64,000 nucleotides of DNA from Eurosta solidaginis (Eukaryota > Arthropoda > Insecta > Diptera > Tephritidae). The stretch lies in NCBI RefSeq assembly GCF_040869045.1, contig NC_090321.1, positions 136,701,689 to 136,765,688 on the forward strand, in the 5' to 3' direction. Shown here one piece after another: positions 45,251 through 59,000 of the stretch. The translations under genes were made by a program, and so were the position numbers. Within the stretch, counting starts at the first letter, position 1. The number at the start of each line of letters is the position of its first letter. Below the pieces are notes generated by a model. The model had not been told where the DNA came from. It made no database searches and saw only the letters and a program-made list of their open reading frames with translations.

Positions 45251-45542
45251 AGCAACATCAAAATTTTAGAAATAAGATTTTTCAATTAGAAGAAAATTTT
45301 TCTAAGCGGGGTCGCCCCTCGGCAGTGTCTGGCAAGCGCTCCGATTGTATTTCTGCCATGAAAAGCTCTCAGTGAAAACTCATCTGCCTTGCAGATGCCG
45401 TTCGGAGTCGGCATAAAACATGTAGGTCCCGTCCGGCCAATTTGTAGGGAAAAATCAAGAGGAGCCCGACGCAAATTGGAAGAGAAGCTCGGCCTTAGAT
45501 CTCTTCGGAGGTTATCGCGCCTTACATTTATTTTTTTTTTTT
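45251..45542 (+). mobile_element. SINE copy 2, missing the tRNA head, with 14-bp target duplication
   Basis: ATTATATTGTACCC flanks it on both sides (45237-45250 and 45543-45556), perfect over 14 bp. The sequence matches the minus strand of 12727-13085 from AGCAACATCAAA to the T-rich tail. The tRNA-derived part is absent, and the sharp duplication shows the truncation happened at insertion. Confidence 0.9.
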
Positions 45543-45757
45543 ATTATATTGTACCCTTGCTAGAATTTGCTGACAAACAACATTTGATATAATCCAACTA
45601 CCTGGCAGGTAAGAAATGCTTCCAGAAACTTAAGGGTTGCAGCTATATAAACGGCAGTTTTGCGAGTTTATATTCATTGTAAAGCGTTCTTTTGAAGTGT
45701 GAAGTTGATTTATATTTGTGAAAATAAGAAGTCAGAAAAAATTTAAAATATTACAAC

Positions 45758-47692
45758 ATGGATAGCAGAAGGAAAATGGAATATTTGTCTTCGAATTAAT
45801 ATATGAGGTAAATACAAATAACTCAAATATAATTTCATAAATGGAATAAAAATTAATTATTTTTATATAGATTATCTTACGCTGAAAAAGAGCAGTACAT
45901 ACAAAACCTGTTTGACGAAATCTCAGATGATGAATTATTTTCCGACCCTGAAGGGAATGAAAGCGAACAAGTAGCAGTAGCAGATGGCGTGGTTGAATCG
46001 GATGTAGAGGACCCTGATTACACAATTGACAATGCCCAGGTAGATGAGGCTGATTACGAAGAATCTGACAATGAATCCGATGCTGCAGATGATTCTGAGG
46101 AGATAAATTTGCGTTCAGCTCAATTCGTAGCACGTGATAGTACCATATGGAGCTCACAGCCATGACTTGCACGCCAAACTAGGCAACAAAATCTTTTGCG
46201 ACAGCGAAGTGGGCCCGCAAGATCAACTACTATGATGTCAATAGTCAATACATATAAATGCTTTATGACTCCGGAAATGGTGTATATTATAGTACGCTAC
46301 ACCAACAAAAAAGCAGAAGCTACATATGCGGAATTAAACGCAAAACATCCAGAGGCGGAACCAAAAACATGGAAGGTTACTTTGAGCGAAATATATGCGT
46401 TCATTGGAGTGCTTATTATGACTGGCGCTAACCGCAGCAATGCCGAATGTGCGCCGGACTTGTGGTCGGTGGAAAATTGTCCATTATATCGTGCGTCAAT
46501 GGGCATTAACCGCTTTCAGGCCATACTGCGGTTTATAAGGTTTGCCGATGGCAACACACGGCCACAACGTTTGGTAATTGACAAAGCTGCACCAATATCC
46601 GAGCTGTGGACCATGATGAACTACAACTTTGAGCAGTCATATAAGCCAAGTGAATATCTAACGGTAGACGAGCAGCTCTTTCCATATCGCGGCCGCACCC
46701 GTTCCACGCAATACATCCCATCGAAACCGGCAAAATATGGAATCAAAGTGTGGTGGGTATGTAATGCCAAAAACGCATATCCACTGCATGGACAAATATA
46801 TACTGGCCAAGCACCTACGGGACGGGAAACTAACCAGGCTGAACGCGTGGTCAAGGATTTGGTAAGCCGCTTTCATGGAACCGGCCGAAATATAACGATG
46901 GAAATTTTTTTACATCCCTAAATCTACTGGAAAGCTTGTCATCCATGAATTTGACGGAAGTTGGAACTCTGCGGAAAAATAAGCCCTACATACTAAATGA
47001 GATGTTGGCACACAAAGATCGTGCAGAGAGTTCAAGTACATTCGGTTTTAGGCCCAACATATCCATTTGCTCCTATGTGCCGAAAAAAAACAAGGCAGTT
47101 ATATTACTATCATCAATGCATGACGATGATCACATTGGCGAAGGCGGCAAACCAGAAATGATCGAGTTTTATAACAAGACAAAAGGAGGAGTGGACGTGA
47201 TGGACCAATTGCTTGGAGAATATACTTGCCAAAGGATGACAAAGCGTTGGCCGTTGTCTCTATTCTTCAATATGATTGATTTGACGGCATTGGCAGCGTA
47301 CATCATATATTATGAGAATAATCCCAACATCAGATGCACCAATGCGAAGCGTAAGAGATTTCTTCGCCAGCTCGCCAAGGAACTGTCTATGCCCATAATT
47401 GAAGAGCGGTCGGTGAATTAGCAAGTGATGCGGAACTTCAACACAAAAATTGCAGTCGCGAGTTTCATAAGTACGGCCTTGCAAGGAAGTGCTGACAATA
47501 GGCCATCAACGTCTGCAGCTGCTGGTGGAAAACCAAAGAAACAGCAGGTTGGAAGCTGTTTTCTCTGCTACATCCATGACCAACACAGAAGACGAACGCG
47601 TAACATGTGCAGAATATGTCAGCGCCCAATATGCATACAGCATTCTTCAAATACATTTACATGTAATATTTGTGAAAATAATGAAGGCAATT
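45758..47692 (+). pseudogene. piggyBac transposase, decayed (stops, 1-nt deletion at second catalytic Asp)
   Basis: A first exon (ATG 45758, MDSRRKMEYL) meets a stop at 45797 and a likely GT...AG intron at 45808-45870. The main part begins LSYAEKEQYIQNLFDEI with an acidic N-terminus (DDELFSDPEGNESE), hits a TGA at 46163, then runs through the DDE core: LTVDEQLFPYRGRTR (first Asp), a deleted base near 46900 inside the codon of the second Asp (NITM-D) that shifts the frame, and GGVDVMDQLLGEYT (third Asp) at about 47194. After a TAG at 47419 comes a Cys-rich C-terminal module, CFLCYIHDQ, CRICQRPICIQH and CNIC, which in piggyBac binds the transposon ends. Total length would be about 600 residues, normal for the family. 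Confidence 0.9.
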
Positions 47693-48113
47693 GAATAATT
47701 TAAATTTGTTTGCAAAATGATATTTTATAAAGAAAATAATAAACAAAATTTTTTTCCTTCAAAAAATGAGAAAAAACGTGAAAAAAAGCTACTGGCCACA
47801 CCTGTACCCGGGTATAAGAAGTCATAGGTGTCAACTTTGAAAGCTTATATCAATGCATTGACCTAGCATGACAAATAAGACACCAATCGACGTAGATTTA
47901 CTTCGTTTTCCTAGATCAAAAATTTCAAGTCAATATCTTTAGCGATTTAGGAGCTACATCACTCCAAAGTAGCTACTGGCCACACCTGTATTTGGGTATA
48001 AGTCCTAGGGTTAAGCGCGCATTGCCCTCATTGGTCAATGACCAATGTCAATTCATTGTATTTCTAGAAATAGAACAAAGCAAATACCAGTTTCTTTGAA
48101 ACTACCACCCCGG

Positions 48114-50044
48114 AGAAAAGGCTCTGAAGAGATTTACAAGGTATAATCGAAACAGCTGCCACCTTGTCTGTCCTGATGCCACGATGTTTTAATAATATCA
48201 AAAGTACTTAATTTTACTGAATTCAGCACAAATGATGTGGCGCGTACAAATGACTAATTGCTTATTTTTTCAATTCTTCTATGACTTTTTCTCAAATTTT
48301 GACATTTTACTTCGAGCGATACCACTTTTTCTGAAATTGAATAAATTCTTAACAAGTGTTGGTAAAACCAAGCTAAAAAATCACTAAGTCAACAGTGCAA
48401 TCAGTAATTAAATTCGGGGCAAATCTTGGTTTTGAAAATCGGCAAGAGTTAGTGAATCGTGCTACAGGTCTCAGCGGAAGGGCAGAGGTTTCAAAGTTTC
48501 TCTTTAAGGCTTGGTCAATGTATTGATCTCGTTGTCGCATACTGGGAAATTATTTGTGTGATTTTATTTTCCGATAAAGTTTCGTCAGTATTTTAAGCTT
48601 GAAATCCATAGGATTTTTTTTGCATTTGAACCGAACCGATACCCCGGTTCAACGATCTGAAAAGACCCCGCTCTTTTTGAAACAATCCGAAAGTGCAAAA
48701 ACAGTTCCAACCGCTGAACCGAACATGTTTCATCCGATGCATGTCTTTGATGCAGTGGCAAATCCACGGGAGGGGAAACTAGAGGAGATCTATGAATCTA
48801 TGACACAGATACCAATTCTACAATCAAATAAATTTTTTTCCAAAATGGGAATTGTTTTTCGCCAAAAGAGTTTCTTCCCAAAACAATAAAAATTTTCTAA
48901 AAGCAAAAGAAAAACCTCTCTATATGCACGGAATTATTCTTCATTATTATAAATATTCATATAATAAATGGTGGACAAAATTTCTTTGCCTAGCCCTCCA
49001 CTCTTTATCTTCTGAGGAAGTTTTGTTTAGTGTTTATTTCATATATTTTGCTCGCGTGAAAATCGTTAACTTTAGTTGATTATCGAATAGCCTTCCTTAT
49101 GCTGTCAATGCCAATATATTTTGAAAATATCACCCTCAACGTACCAAGAAGAAGGAATTTAAAATTAGTATCAGCTTGATTCACACACAAAAACCCTCAT
49201 CCCGTCGCAAAGATCCTGAGCCAGATAAATAATTTTGCATGTAAATGCAACAACAACGATTTGAAAATCCAGAAGTCTGGTTCAATTTGTGAGCCAGATA
49301 ATTTGTTAATTTCTTGTTTGGCAACGCTGCCTTTAATAAACCTACTTTTTCACAAATAGATGTCGCCGCTTGGCCCCCTTTTTTTAACAGAATTCTTGTG
49401 CCAGAGGATAAAAAATGGTTTAACAATTCCCTCCTAGAGCACAATGCTTGAATTATACAATAAATAAAAAAATAAAAAATGTGGACCTGTAGCCAATTTA
49501 TCAAGAAATTGCGGTGTCGGTGTATCTTTTGTCAAAATGTTCTGAGAAAACGTACGGGATATATTCCCTTGCTTTGTATACTTCGATCCACGTATCTTCC
49601 ACCAAAACAATTTTTGGGAGCTCGAAAAACTTATTAAAAACCTTTTCTAGGCTTTTATTTCGTATTAAAATATTTCCAAGACATGGGGCTCATTGTTTTT
49701 TCTTTTTTATTTAAAATAACGATGAAAGTATTTTAGTCGTATTCGTTAATATGAAATCCATCAATATTAGAAAAATTTGTCAAATTGTCATTGTCCCCGC
49801 AAAAGTCATGTGGCTAACGTCACACTAAATGCAACTACCGCCATTTTTTGTATCATGCTTTGTATGATATAATGATATATACTTTTTGGTGTGAACTTCC
49901 AAAGTTATTTGACACGATATTTTTGTATGAATGTTTTAGATAAATTTTTCGATTATGCGCAAGCCTATTGAGTTGATTCGTATCAACCCAACCGAAGATT
50001 TGCATCTCGTCAAATTTGGAATAACTCTTTTTTGACCTCTAAGT
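48114..50044. other. No recognisable feature
   Basis: About 1.9 kb of AT-rich DNA. The longest plus frame (48599-48889, 96 codons) and the minus frame at 49181-49504 have no recognised domain and no supporting signals. I found no terminal repeats. Confidence 0.4.
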
Positions 50045-53000
50045 TTTTATACTCAGCTGAGCAGAGCTCAAAGAGTATATTAATTTTGTTCGCATAACGG
50101 TAATCCGTAACGGCATTAACTAATCGAGATAGATATAGACTTTTATATATCAAAATGATCTGGGCGAAAAAAGAAATTCATTTAGCCATGTCCGTCCGTC
50201 CGTCCGTAAACACTATAACTTAAGTAAATTTTGAGGTATCTTGATGAAATTTGGTATGTAGGTTCCTGAGCACTCATCTCAGGTCGCTAATTAAAATGAA
50301 AGAAATCGGACCATAACCACGCCCACTTTTTCGATATCGAAAATTTCGAAAAACCGAAAAAGTGCGATAATTCATTACCAAAGACGGCTAAAGCGATGAA
50401 ATTTGCTAGGTGGGTTGACCTTATGACGCAGAATAGAAAATTAGTAAAATTTTGGACAATGGGTGTGGCACCGCCCACATTTCAAAGTTTTGCAAGCTGT
50501 AATTTGGCAGTCTTTGAAGATATCATGATGAAATTTGGCAGGAACGTTACTCCTATTACTGTATGTATGCTAAATAAAAATTAGCAAAATCGGATTACGA
50601 ACACGCCCACTTTAAAAAAAAAAGATTTTTTAAAAGTCATATTTTAACAAAAAATTGAATATCATTACAGTATATAAGTAAATTATATCAACATTCAACT
50701 CCATTAATGATATGGTGTAACAAAATACAAAAATAAAAGAAAATTTCAAAATGGGCGAGGCTCCGTCCTTTTTCATTTAATTTGTCTAGAATACTTTTAA
50801 TGCCATAAGTCGAACAAAAATTTACCAATCCTTGTGAAATTTGGTAGGGCCATAGATTCTATGACGATAACTGTTTTCTGTACAAATGGGCGAAATAGGT
50901 TAAAGCCACGCCCAGTTTTTATACACAGTCGACCGTCTGTCCTTCCGCTCGGCCGTTAACACGATAACTTGAGCAAAAATCGATATATCTTCCTAAACTT
51001 AGTTCACGTACTTATCTGAACTCACTTAATCATAGTATAAAAAATGACCGAAATCCGACTATGACCACGCCCACTTTTTCGAAAGTTACTAAAAATATAA
51101 AAAAATGCCATAATTCTATACCAAATATGAAAAAAGGGATGAAACATCGTAATTGGATTGGTTTATTGACGCAAAACGTAACTTTGGAAAAAACTTTCTA
51201 AAATGGGTGTCACACCTACCATATTAAGTAGAAGAAAATGAAAAAGTTCGGCAGGGCGAAATCAAAAGCAAATGGAATCTTGGCAGGAACAGTATCGTGG
51301 TATTACATATATAAATAAATTAGCGGTACCCGACAGATGATGTTCTGGGTCACCCTGGTCCACATTTTGGTCGATATCTCGAAAACGCCTTCACATATAC
51401 AACTAAGGGCCACTCCCTTTTAAAGCCCTCATTAGTACCTTTAATTTGATACCCATATCGTACAAACACGTCATAGAGTCACTCCTGGTTCACCATTATG
51501 GCGATATCTCCCTATAGAACTAAGGCCCACTCCCTTATAAATAATCATTAACACCTTTCATTTGATACCCATATCGTACAAACGCATTCTAGAGTCATCC
51601 CTGGTCTACTTTTATGTCGATATCTCGAAAAGGCGACCACCTATAGAACTAAGACCCACCTCCTTTTAAAATACTCATTAACAGCTTTCCTTTGATACCC
51701 ATCTCTATGGCGATATCTCGAAAAGGGCGTCCACCTATAGAACTAAGGCCCTCTCCCTTTTAAAATACTCATTAACACCTTTGAATTGATTCCCATATCG
51801 TACAAACACATTCTAGAGTCACCCTGGTCCACTTTTATGGCGATATCTCGAAAAGGCGTCCACCTATAGAACTAAGCCCCACTCCCTTTTAAAATACTCA
51901 TTAACACCTTTCATTTTATACCATTATCGTACAAACACATTCTAGAGTCACCCCTGGTCCACCTTTATGGCAATGTCTAGAAAAGGCGTCAACCTATAGA
52001 ACTAAGGCCCACTCCCTTAGTCGAAAAGGCGTCCACCTATAGAACACCTTTAAGTTGATACCCATATCGTACAAAGAAATTCTAGAGCCACCCCTGATCC
52101 ACTTTTATCGATATCTCACCTATGGAACTAAGGCCCACTCCCTTTTAAAATACTCATTAACACCTTTCATTTGATACCCATATCGTACAAACACATTCTA
52201 AAGTCACCCCTCGTCCACCTTTGTGGCGATATCTCGAAAAGGCGTCCACCTATAGAACTAAGGCCCACTCCCTTTTGAAAACACTCATTAACACCCTTCA
52301 TTTGATACCCCTATCGTACAAACGCATTCTAGAGTCACCCCTAGTCCACCTTTATTGCGATATCTCGAAAAGGCGTAAACCTATAGAACTAAGGATCACC
52401 CCCTTTTAAATAATCATTAACACCTTTCGTTTGAGTCCCATATCGTACAAACGCATTCCAGAGTCACCACTGATCTACTTTAATGTCGATATCTGGAAAA
52501 AGCAACCACATTTAGAACTAAGGCCCACTACCTTTTAAAATACTCATTAACGCCTTTCATTTGATACCCATATCGTACAAACACATTCTAGAGTCACCCC
52601 TTGTCCACCTTTATGGCGATATCTCGAAAAGGCGTCCACCTATATAACTAACGCCCACACCCTTTTAAAATACTCATTAACACCTTTCATTTGATACCTA
52701 TATCGTGCAAGCGCATTCTAGAGTCACCCCTGGTCCACCATTATGGCGATATCTCGAAAAGGCGTCCACCCATGGAACTAAGGATCACTCTCTTTTAAAA
52801 TACTTATTATCACCTTTCATTTTATATCCATATCGTACAAACACATTCTAGAGTCACCCTTGGTGCACCTTTATTGCGATATCACACATTCTAGAGTCAC
52901 CCTCGGTGCACCTTTATTGCGTTATCTCGAAAAGGCGTCCACCTATAGAATTAAGGCCCACTCCCTTTTAAAATACGAATTAGCACCTTTAAGTTGATAC

Positions 53001-56000
53001 CCATATCGTACGAAGAAATTCTAGAGCCACCCCTGGTCCACCTTTATCGATATCTCGCCTATAGAACTAAGGCCTACTCCCTTTTAGAATACTCATTAAC
53101 ACCTTTCATTTGATACCCATATCGTACAAACACATTCTAGAGTCACCCCTGGTCCAACTTTGTGGCGATATCTCGAAAAGCGTCCACCTATAGAACTAAG
53201 GCCCACTCCCTTTTAAAACACTCATTAACACCTTTCATTTGATACCTATATCGTGCAAGCGCATTCTAGAGTCACCCCTGGTCCACCATTATGGCGATAT
53301 CTCGAAAAGGCGTCCACCCATGGAACTAAGGATCACTCTCTTTTCAAATACTTATTAACACCTTTCATTTGATACCCATATCGTACAAACGCATTCCAGA
53401 GTCACCCCTGGTCCACCTTTATGGTGATATCTAGAAAAGGTGTCCACCTATAGAACTAAGGATCACTCCCTTTTAAAATACTTATTAACACCTTTCATTT
53501 GATACCCGTATCGTACAAACACATTCTAGAGTCACTCTTGGTCCACCTTTGTGGCGATATCTCGAAAAGGCGTTCACCTATAGAACTAAGGGCCACTCCT
53601 TTTTAAAATACTCATTAACACCTTTCCTTTGATACCCATTCTAGAGTCACTCTTGGTCCACCTTTATGGCGATATCTCGAAAAGGCGTTCACCTATAGAA
53701 CTAAGGGCCACTCCTTTTTAAACCCTCATTAGTACCTTTAATTTATACCCATATCGTGCAAAAAACACGTTATAGAGTCGCCCCTGGTCCTCCTAAATGT
53801 CGATATCTCGAAAAGACGTCCACCTATAGAACTAAGGCCCACTCCCTTTTAAATAATCATTAACACCTTTCATTTGATACCCATTGTAGAGTCACTCTAG
53901 GTCCACCTTTATGGCGATATCTCGAAAAGGCGTTCACCTATAGAACTAAGTGCCACTCCTTTTTAAACCCTCATTAGTACCTTTAATTTATACCCATATC
54001 GTGCAAAAAACACGTTATAGAGTCACCCCTGGTCCTCCTAAATGTCGATATCTCGAAAAGACGTCCACCTATAGAACTAAGGCCCACTCCCTTTTAAAAT
54101 ACTCATTAACGCCTTTCATTTGATACCCATATCGTACAAACACATTCTAGAGTCACCCCTTGTCCACCTTTATGGCGATATCTCGAAAAGGCGTCCACCT
54201 ATATAACTAACGCCCACACCCTTTTAAAATACTCATTAACACCTTTCATTTGATACCCATATCGTACAGACGCATTCTAGAGTCACCCCCGTCCACCTTT
54301 ATGGCGATATCTTGAAAAGGCGTCCACCTATAGAACTGAGGCCAACTATCTTTTAAAATACTTATTATCACCTTTCATTTGATATCCATATCGTACAAAC
54401 ACATTCTAGAGTCACCCCTGGTCCACCTTTGTGGCGATATCTCGAAAAGGCGTCCACCTATAGAACTAAGGCCCACTCCCTTTTAAAACACTCATTAACA
54501 CCTTTCATTTGATACCTATATCGTGCAAGCGCATTCTAGAGTCACCCCTGGTCCACCATTATGGCGATATCTCGAAAAGGCGTCCACCTATAGAACTAAG
54601 GCCAACTCTCTTTTAAAATACTTATTATCACCTTTCATTTGATATCCATATCGTACAAACACATTCTAGATTCACCCTTGGTGCACCTTTATTGCGATAT
54701 CACACATTCTAGAGTCACCCTCGGTGCACCTTTATTGCGTTATCTCGAAAAGGCGTCCACCTATAGAATTAAGGCCCACTCCCTTTTAAAATACAAATTA
54801 GCACCTTTAAGTTGATACCCATATCGTACGAAGAAATTCTAGGGTCACCCCTGGTCCACCTTTATCGATATCTCGCCTATGGAACTAAGGCCTACTCCCT
54901 TTTAGAATACTCATTAACACCTTTCATTTGATACCCATATCGTACAAACACATTCTAGAGTCACCCCTGGTCCACCTTTGTGGCGATATTTCGAAAAGGC
55001 GTCCACCTATAGAACTAAGGCCCACTCCCTTTTAAAACACTCATTAACACCTTTCATTTGATACCTATATCGTGCAAGCGCATTCTAGAGTCACCCCTGG
55101 TCCACCATTATGGCGATATCTCGAAAAGGCGTCCACCCATGGAACTAAGGATCACTCTCTTTTCAAATACTTATTAACACCTTTCATTTGATACCCATAT
55201 CGTACAAACACGTTATAAAGTTAAAGCCCACTCCCTTTTAAATAATCATTAACACCTTTCCTTTGAGACCCATATTGTACCACTGGTCTACTTTTATGTC
55301 GATTCTCCACCTATAGAACTAAGGCCCACTCCCTTTTAAAATACTCATTAACACCTTTCATTTGATACCCATTCTAGAGTCACTCTTGGTCCACCTTTAT
55401 GGCGATATCTCGAAAAGGCGTTCACCTATAGAGCTAAGGGCCACTCCTTTTTAAACCCTCATTAGTACCTTTAATTTATACCCATATCGTGCAAAAAACA
55501 CGTTATAGAGTCACCCCTGGTCCTCCTAAATGTCGATATCTCGAAAAGACGTCCACCTATAGAACTAAGGCCCACTCCCTTTTAAATAATCATTAACACC
55601 TTTCATTTGATACCCATATAGTACAAACGCATTCTAGAGTCACCCCTGGTCTACTTTTATGTCGATATCTCGAACAGGCGACAACCTATAGAACTAAGGC
55701 CCACTCTCTTTTAAAATACTCATTAACACCTTTCATTTGATACCCATATCGTACAAGCACGTTATAGAGTTAAGGCCCACTCACTTTTAAATAATCATTA
55801 ACACCTTTCGTTTGAGACCCATATCGTACAAACGTATTCTAGAGTCACCACTGGTCTACCTTTATGGCCGATATTTGGAAAAGGCGTCCACCAATAGAAC
55901 TAAGGCCCACTCTCTTTTAAAATACTCATTAACACCTTTCATTTCATACCCATATCGTACAAACACGTTATAGAGTTAAGGTCCACTCCCTTTTAAATAA

Positions 56001-59000
56001 TCATTAACACCTTTCGTTTGAGACCCATATCGTACCAGCGCATTCTAGAGTCACCCCTGGTATACTTTTATGTCGATATTTCGAAAATGCGACCACGTAT
56101 AGAACTAAGGCCCACTCCCTTTTAAAATACTCATTAACACCTCTCATTTGATACCCATATCGTACAAACATTTTCTAGAGTCACCTCTGGTCCACCTTTA
56201 TGGCGATATCTCGAAAAGGCGTCCACCTTTAGAACTAAGCACTCCCTTTCAAAATACTCATTTACACCTTTCATTTGATTCCCATATCGTACAAACACAT
56301 TCTAGAGTCACCCCTGGTCCACCTTTATCGATATCTCGCCTATAGAACTAAGACCTACTCCCTTTTAGAATACTCATTAACACCTTTCATTTGATACCCA
56401 TATCGTACAAACACATTCTAGAGTCACCCCTGGTCCACCTTTGTGGCGATATCTCGAAAAGGCGTCCTCCACCTATAGAACTAAGGCCCATTCCCTTTTA
56501 AAACACCCATTAACACCTTTCATTTGATACCTATATCGTGCAAGCGCATTCTAGAGTCACCCCTGGTCCACCATTATAGCGATATCTCGAAAAGGCGTCC
56601 ACCCATGGAACTAAGGATCACTCTCTTTTCAAATACTTATTAACACCTTTCATTTGATACCCATATCGTACAAACACGTTATAAAGTTAAAGCCCACTCC
56701 CTTTTAAATAATCATTAACACCTTTCCTTTGAGACCCATATCGTACCACTGGTCTACTTTTATGTCGATATCTCAAAAAGGCGTTCACCTATAGAACTAA
56801 GGGCCACTCCCTTTTAAAACCTGCATTGGTAACTTTAATTTTATACCCATATCGTGTAAACACGTTATAGAGTCACCCCTGGTCCTCCTTAATGGCGATA
56901 TCTTGAAAAGACTATATATAACTAAGGCCCACTGCCTTTTAAAATACTCATTTACACCTTTCATTTGAGACCTATATCGTACAGACACATTCTAGAGTCA
57001 CCTCTGGTCCACCTTTATGGCGATATCTGGAAAAGGCGTCCATCTATAGAACTAAGGCCCACTCCCTTTTAAAATTCTTATTAACACCTTTCATTTGATA
57101 CCCATATCGTACAAACACGTTATAGAGTTACCCCCTGGTCCTCCTTTATGGCGATATCTCGAAAAGGCGTCCACCTATAGAACTAAGGCCCACTCCCTTT
57201 TAAATAATCATTAACGCCTTTCGTTTGAGACTCATATCGTACAAAACATTCTAGATTCACCACTGGTCTACTTTTATGCCGATATCTCGAAAAGGCGACC
57301 ACCTATAGAACTAAGGCCCACTGCCTTTTAAAATACTCATTTACACCTTTCATTTGATACCCATATCGTACAGACACATTCTAGAGTCACCTCTGGTCCA
57401 CCTTTATGGCGATATCTGGAAAAGGCGTCCATCTATAGAACTAAGGCCCACTCCCTTTTAAAATTCTTATTAACACCTTTCATTTGATACCCATATCGTA
57501 CAAACACGTTATAGAGTTACCCCTGGTCCTCCTTTATGGCGATATCTCGAAAAGGCGTCCACCTATAGAACTAAGGCCCACTCCCTTTTAAATAATCATT
57601 AACACCTTTCCTTTGAGACCCATATCGTACCACTGGTCTACTTTTATGTCGATATCTCAAAAAGGCGTTCACCTATAGAACTAAGGGCCACTCCCTTTTA
57701 AAACCTGCATTGGTAACTTTAATTTTATACCCATATCGTGTAAACACGTTATAGAGTCACCCCTGGTCCTCCTTAATGGCGATATCTTGAAAAGACTATA
57801 TATAACTAAGGCCCACTGCCTTTTAAAATACTCATTTACACCTTTCATTTGAGACCCATATCGTACAGACACATTCTAGAGTCACCTCTGGTCCACCTTT
57901 ATGGCGATATCTGGAAAAGGCGTCCATCTATAGAACTAAGGCCCACTCCCTTTTAAAATTCTTATTAACACCTTTCATTTGATACCCATATCGTACAAAC
58001 ACGTTATAGAGTTACCCCTGGTCCTCCTTTATGGCGATATCTCGAAAAGGCGTCCACCTATAGAACTAAGGCCCACTCCCTTTTAAATAATCATTAACGC
58101 CTTTCGTTTGAGACTCATATCGTACAAAACATTCTAGATTCACCACTGGTCTACTTTTATGCCGATATCTCGAAAAGGCGTCCATCTATAGAACTAAGGC
58201 CCACTCCCTTTTAAAATTCTTATTACCCTTGGTCCACCTTTATGGCGATATCTCGAGAAGGCGTCCACCTGTATAACTAACGCCCACTCCCTTTTAAAAT
58301 AGTCATTAACACCTTTCATTTGATACCCATATCGTACACATTCTAGAGTCCCTGGTCCTCCCTTTTAAAATACTCATTAACACCTTTCATTTGATTCCCT
58401 TATCGTACAAACACATTCTAGAGTCACCCCTGGTCCACCTTTATCGATATCTCGAAAAGGCGTCCACCTATAGAACTTAGGCCCATTCCCTTTTAAAATA
58501 CATATAACACCTTTCATTTGATACCCATATCGTACACATTCTAGAGTCACCCCTGGTCCACCTTTATGGCGATATCTCGAAAAGGCGTCCACCTTTAGAA
58601 CTAAGCGCTCCCTTTCAAAATACTCATTTACACCTTTCATTTGATTCCCATATCGTACAAACACATTCTAGAGTCACCCCTGGTCCACCTTTATCGATAT
58701 CTAGCCTATAGAACTAAGGCCTACTCCCTTTTAGAATACTCATTAACACCTTTCATTTGATACCCATATCGTACAAACACATTCTAGAGTCACCCCTGGT
58801 CCACCTTTGTGGCGATATCTCGAAAAGGCGTCCACCTATAGAACTAAGGCCGACTCCCTTTTAAAACACTCATTAACACCTTTCATTTGATACCTATATC
58901 ATGCAAGCGCATTCTAGAGTCACCCCTGGTCCACCATTATGGCGATATCTCGAAAAGGCCTCCACCCATGGAACTAAGGATCACTCTCTCTTCAAATACT

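Larger units (their letters stand above)
44969..48010 (+). mobile_element. piggyBac-type transposon, 3.04 kb
   Basis: The left end CCCTAGGACTTATACCCAA (44969-44987) is matched by the right end reversed (TTGGGTATAAGTCCTAGGG, 47992-48010). TTAA follows on the right (48011-48014); on the left the site reads CTAA (44965-44968), one substitution from TTAA. CCC ends and TTAA targets define piggyBac. Subterminal copies of CCACACCTGTA-CGGGTATAAG lie at about 47800. The transposase is a pseudogene, and a SINE sits in the 5' region. Confidence 0.93.
44878..48113. mobile_element. Inverted-repeat element interrupted by piggyBac
   Basis: GGGGTCGGTTTTAAAGAAAC...TTTGTTCTATTT at 44878-44930 matches the reverse complement of 48061-48112 (GGGGTGGTAGTTTCAAAGAA...TTTGTTCTATTT) at roughly 80% over 45 bp. 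Taking out the piggyBac leaves about 190 bp, the size of a small MITE. No clear target duplication. Confidence 0.5.

Noticed and set aside
48599..48889. 96-codon frame after the piggyBac element
   Set aside because: No recognised domain, no promoter or splice signals that would separate it from chance.
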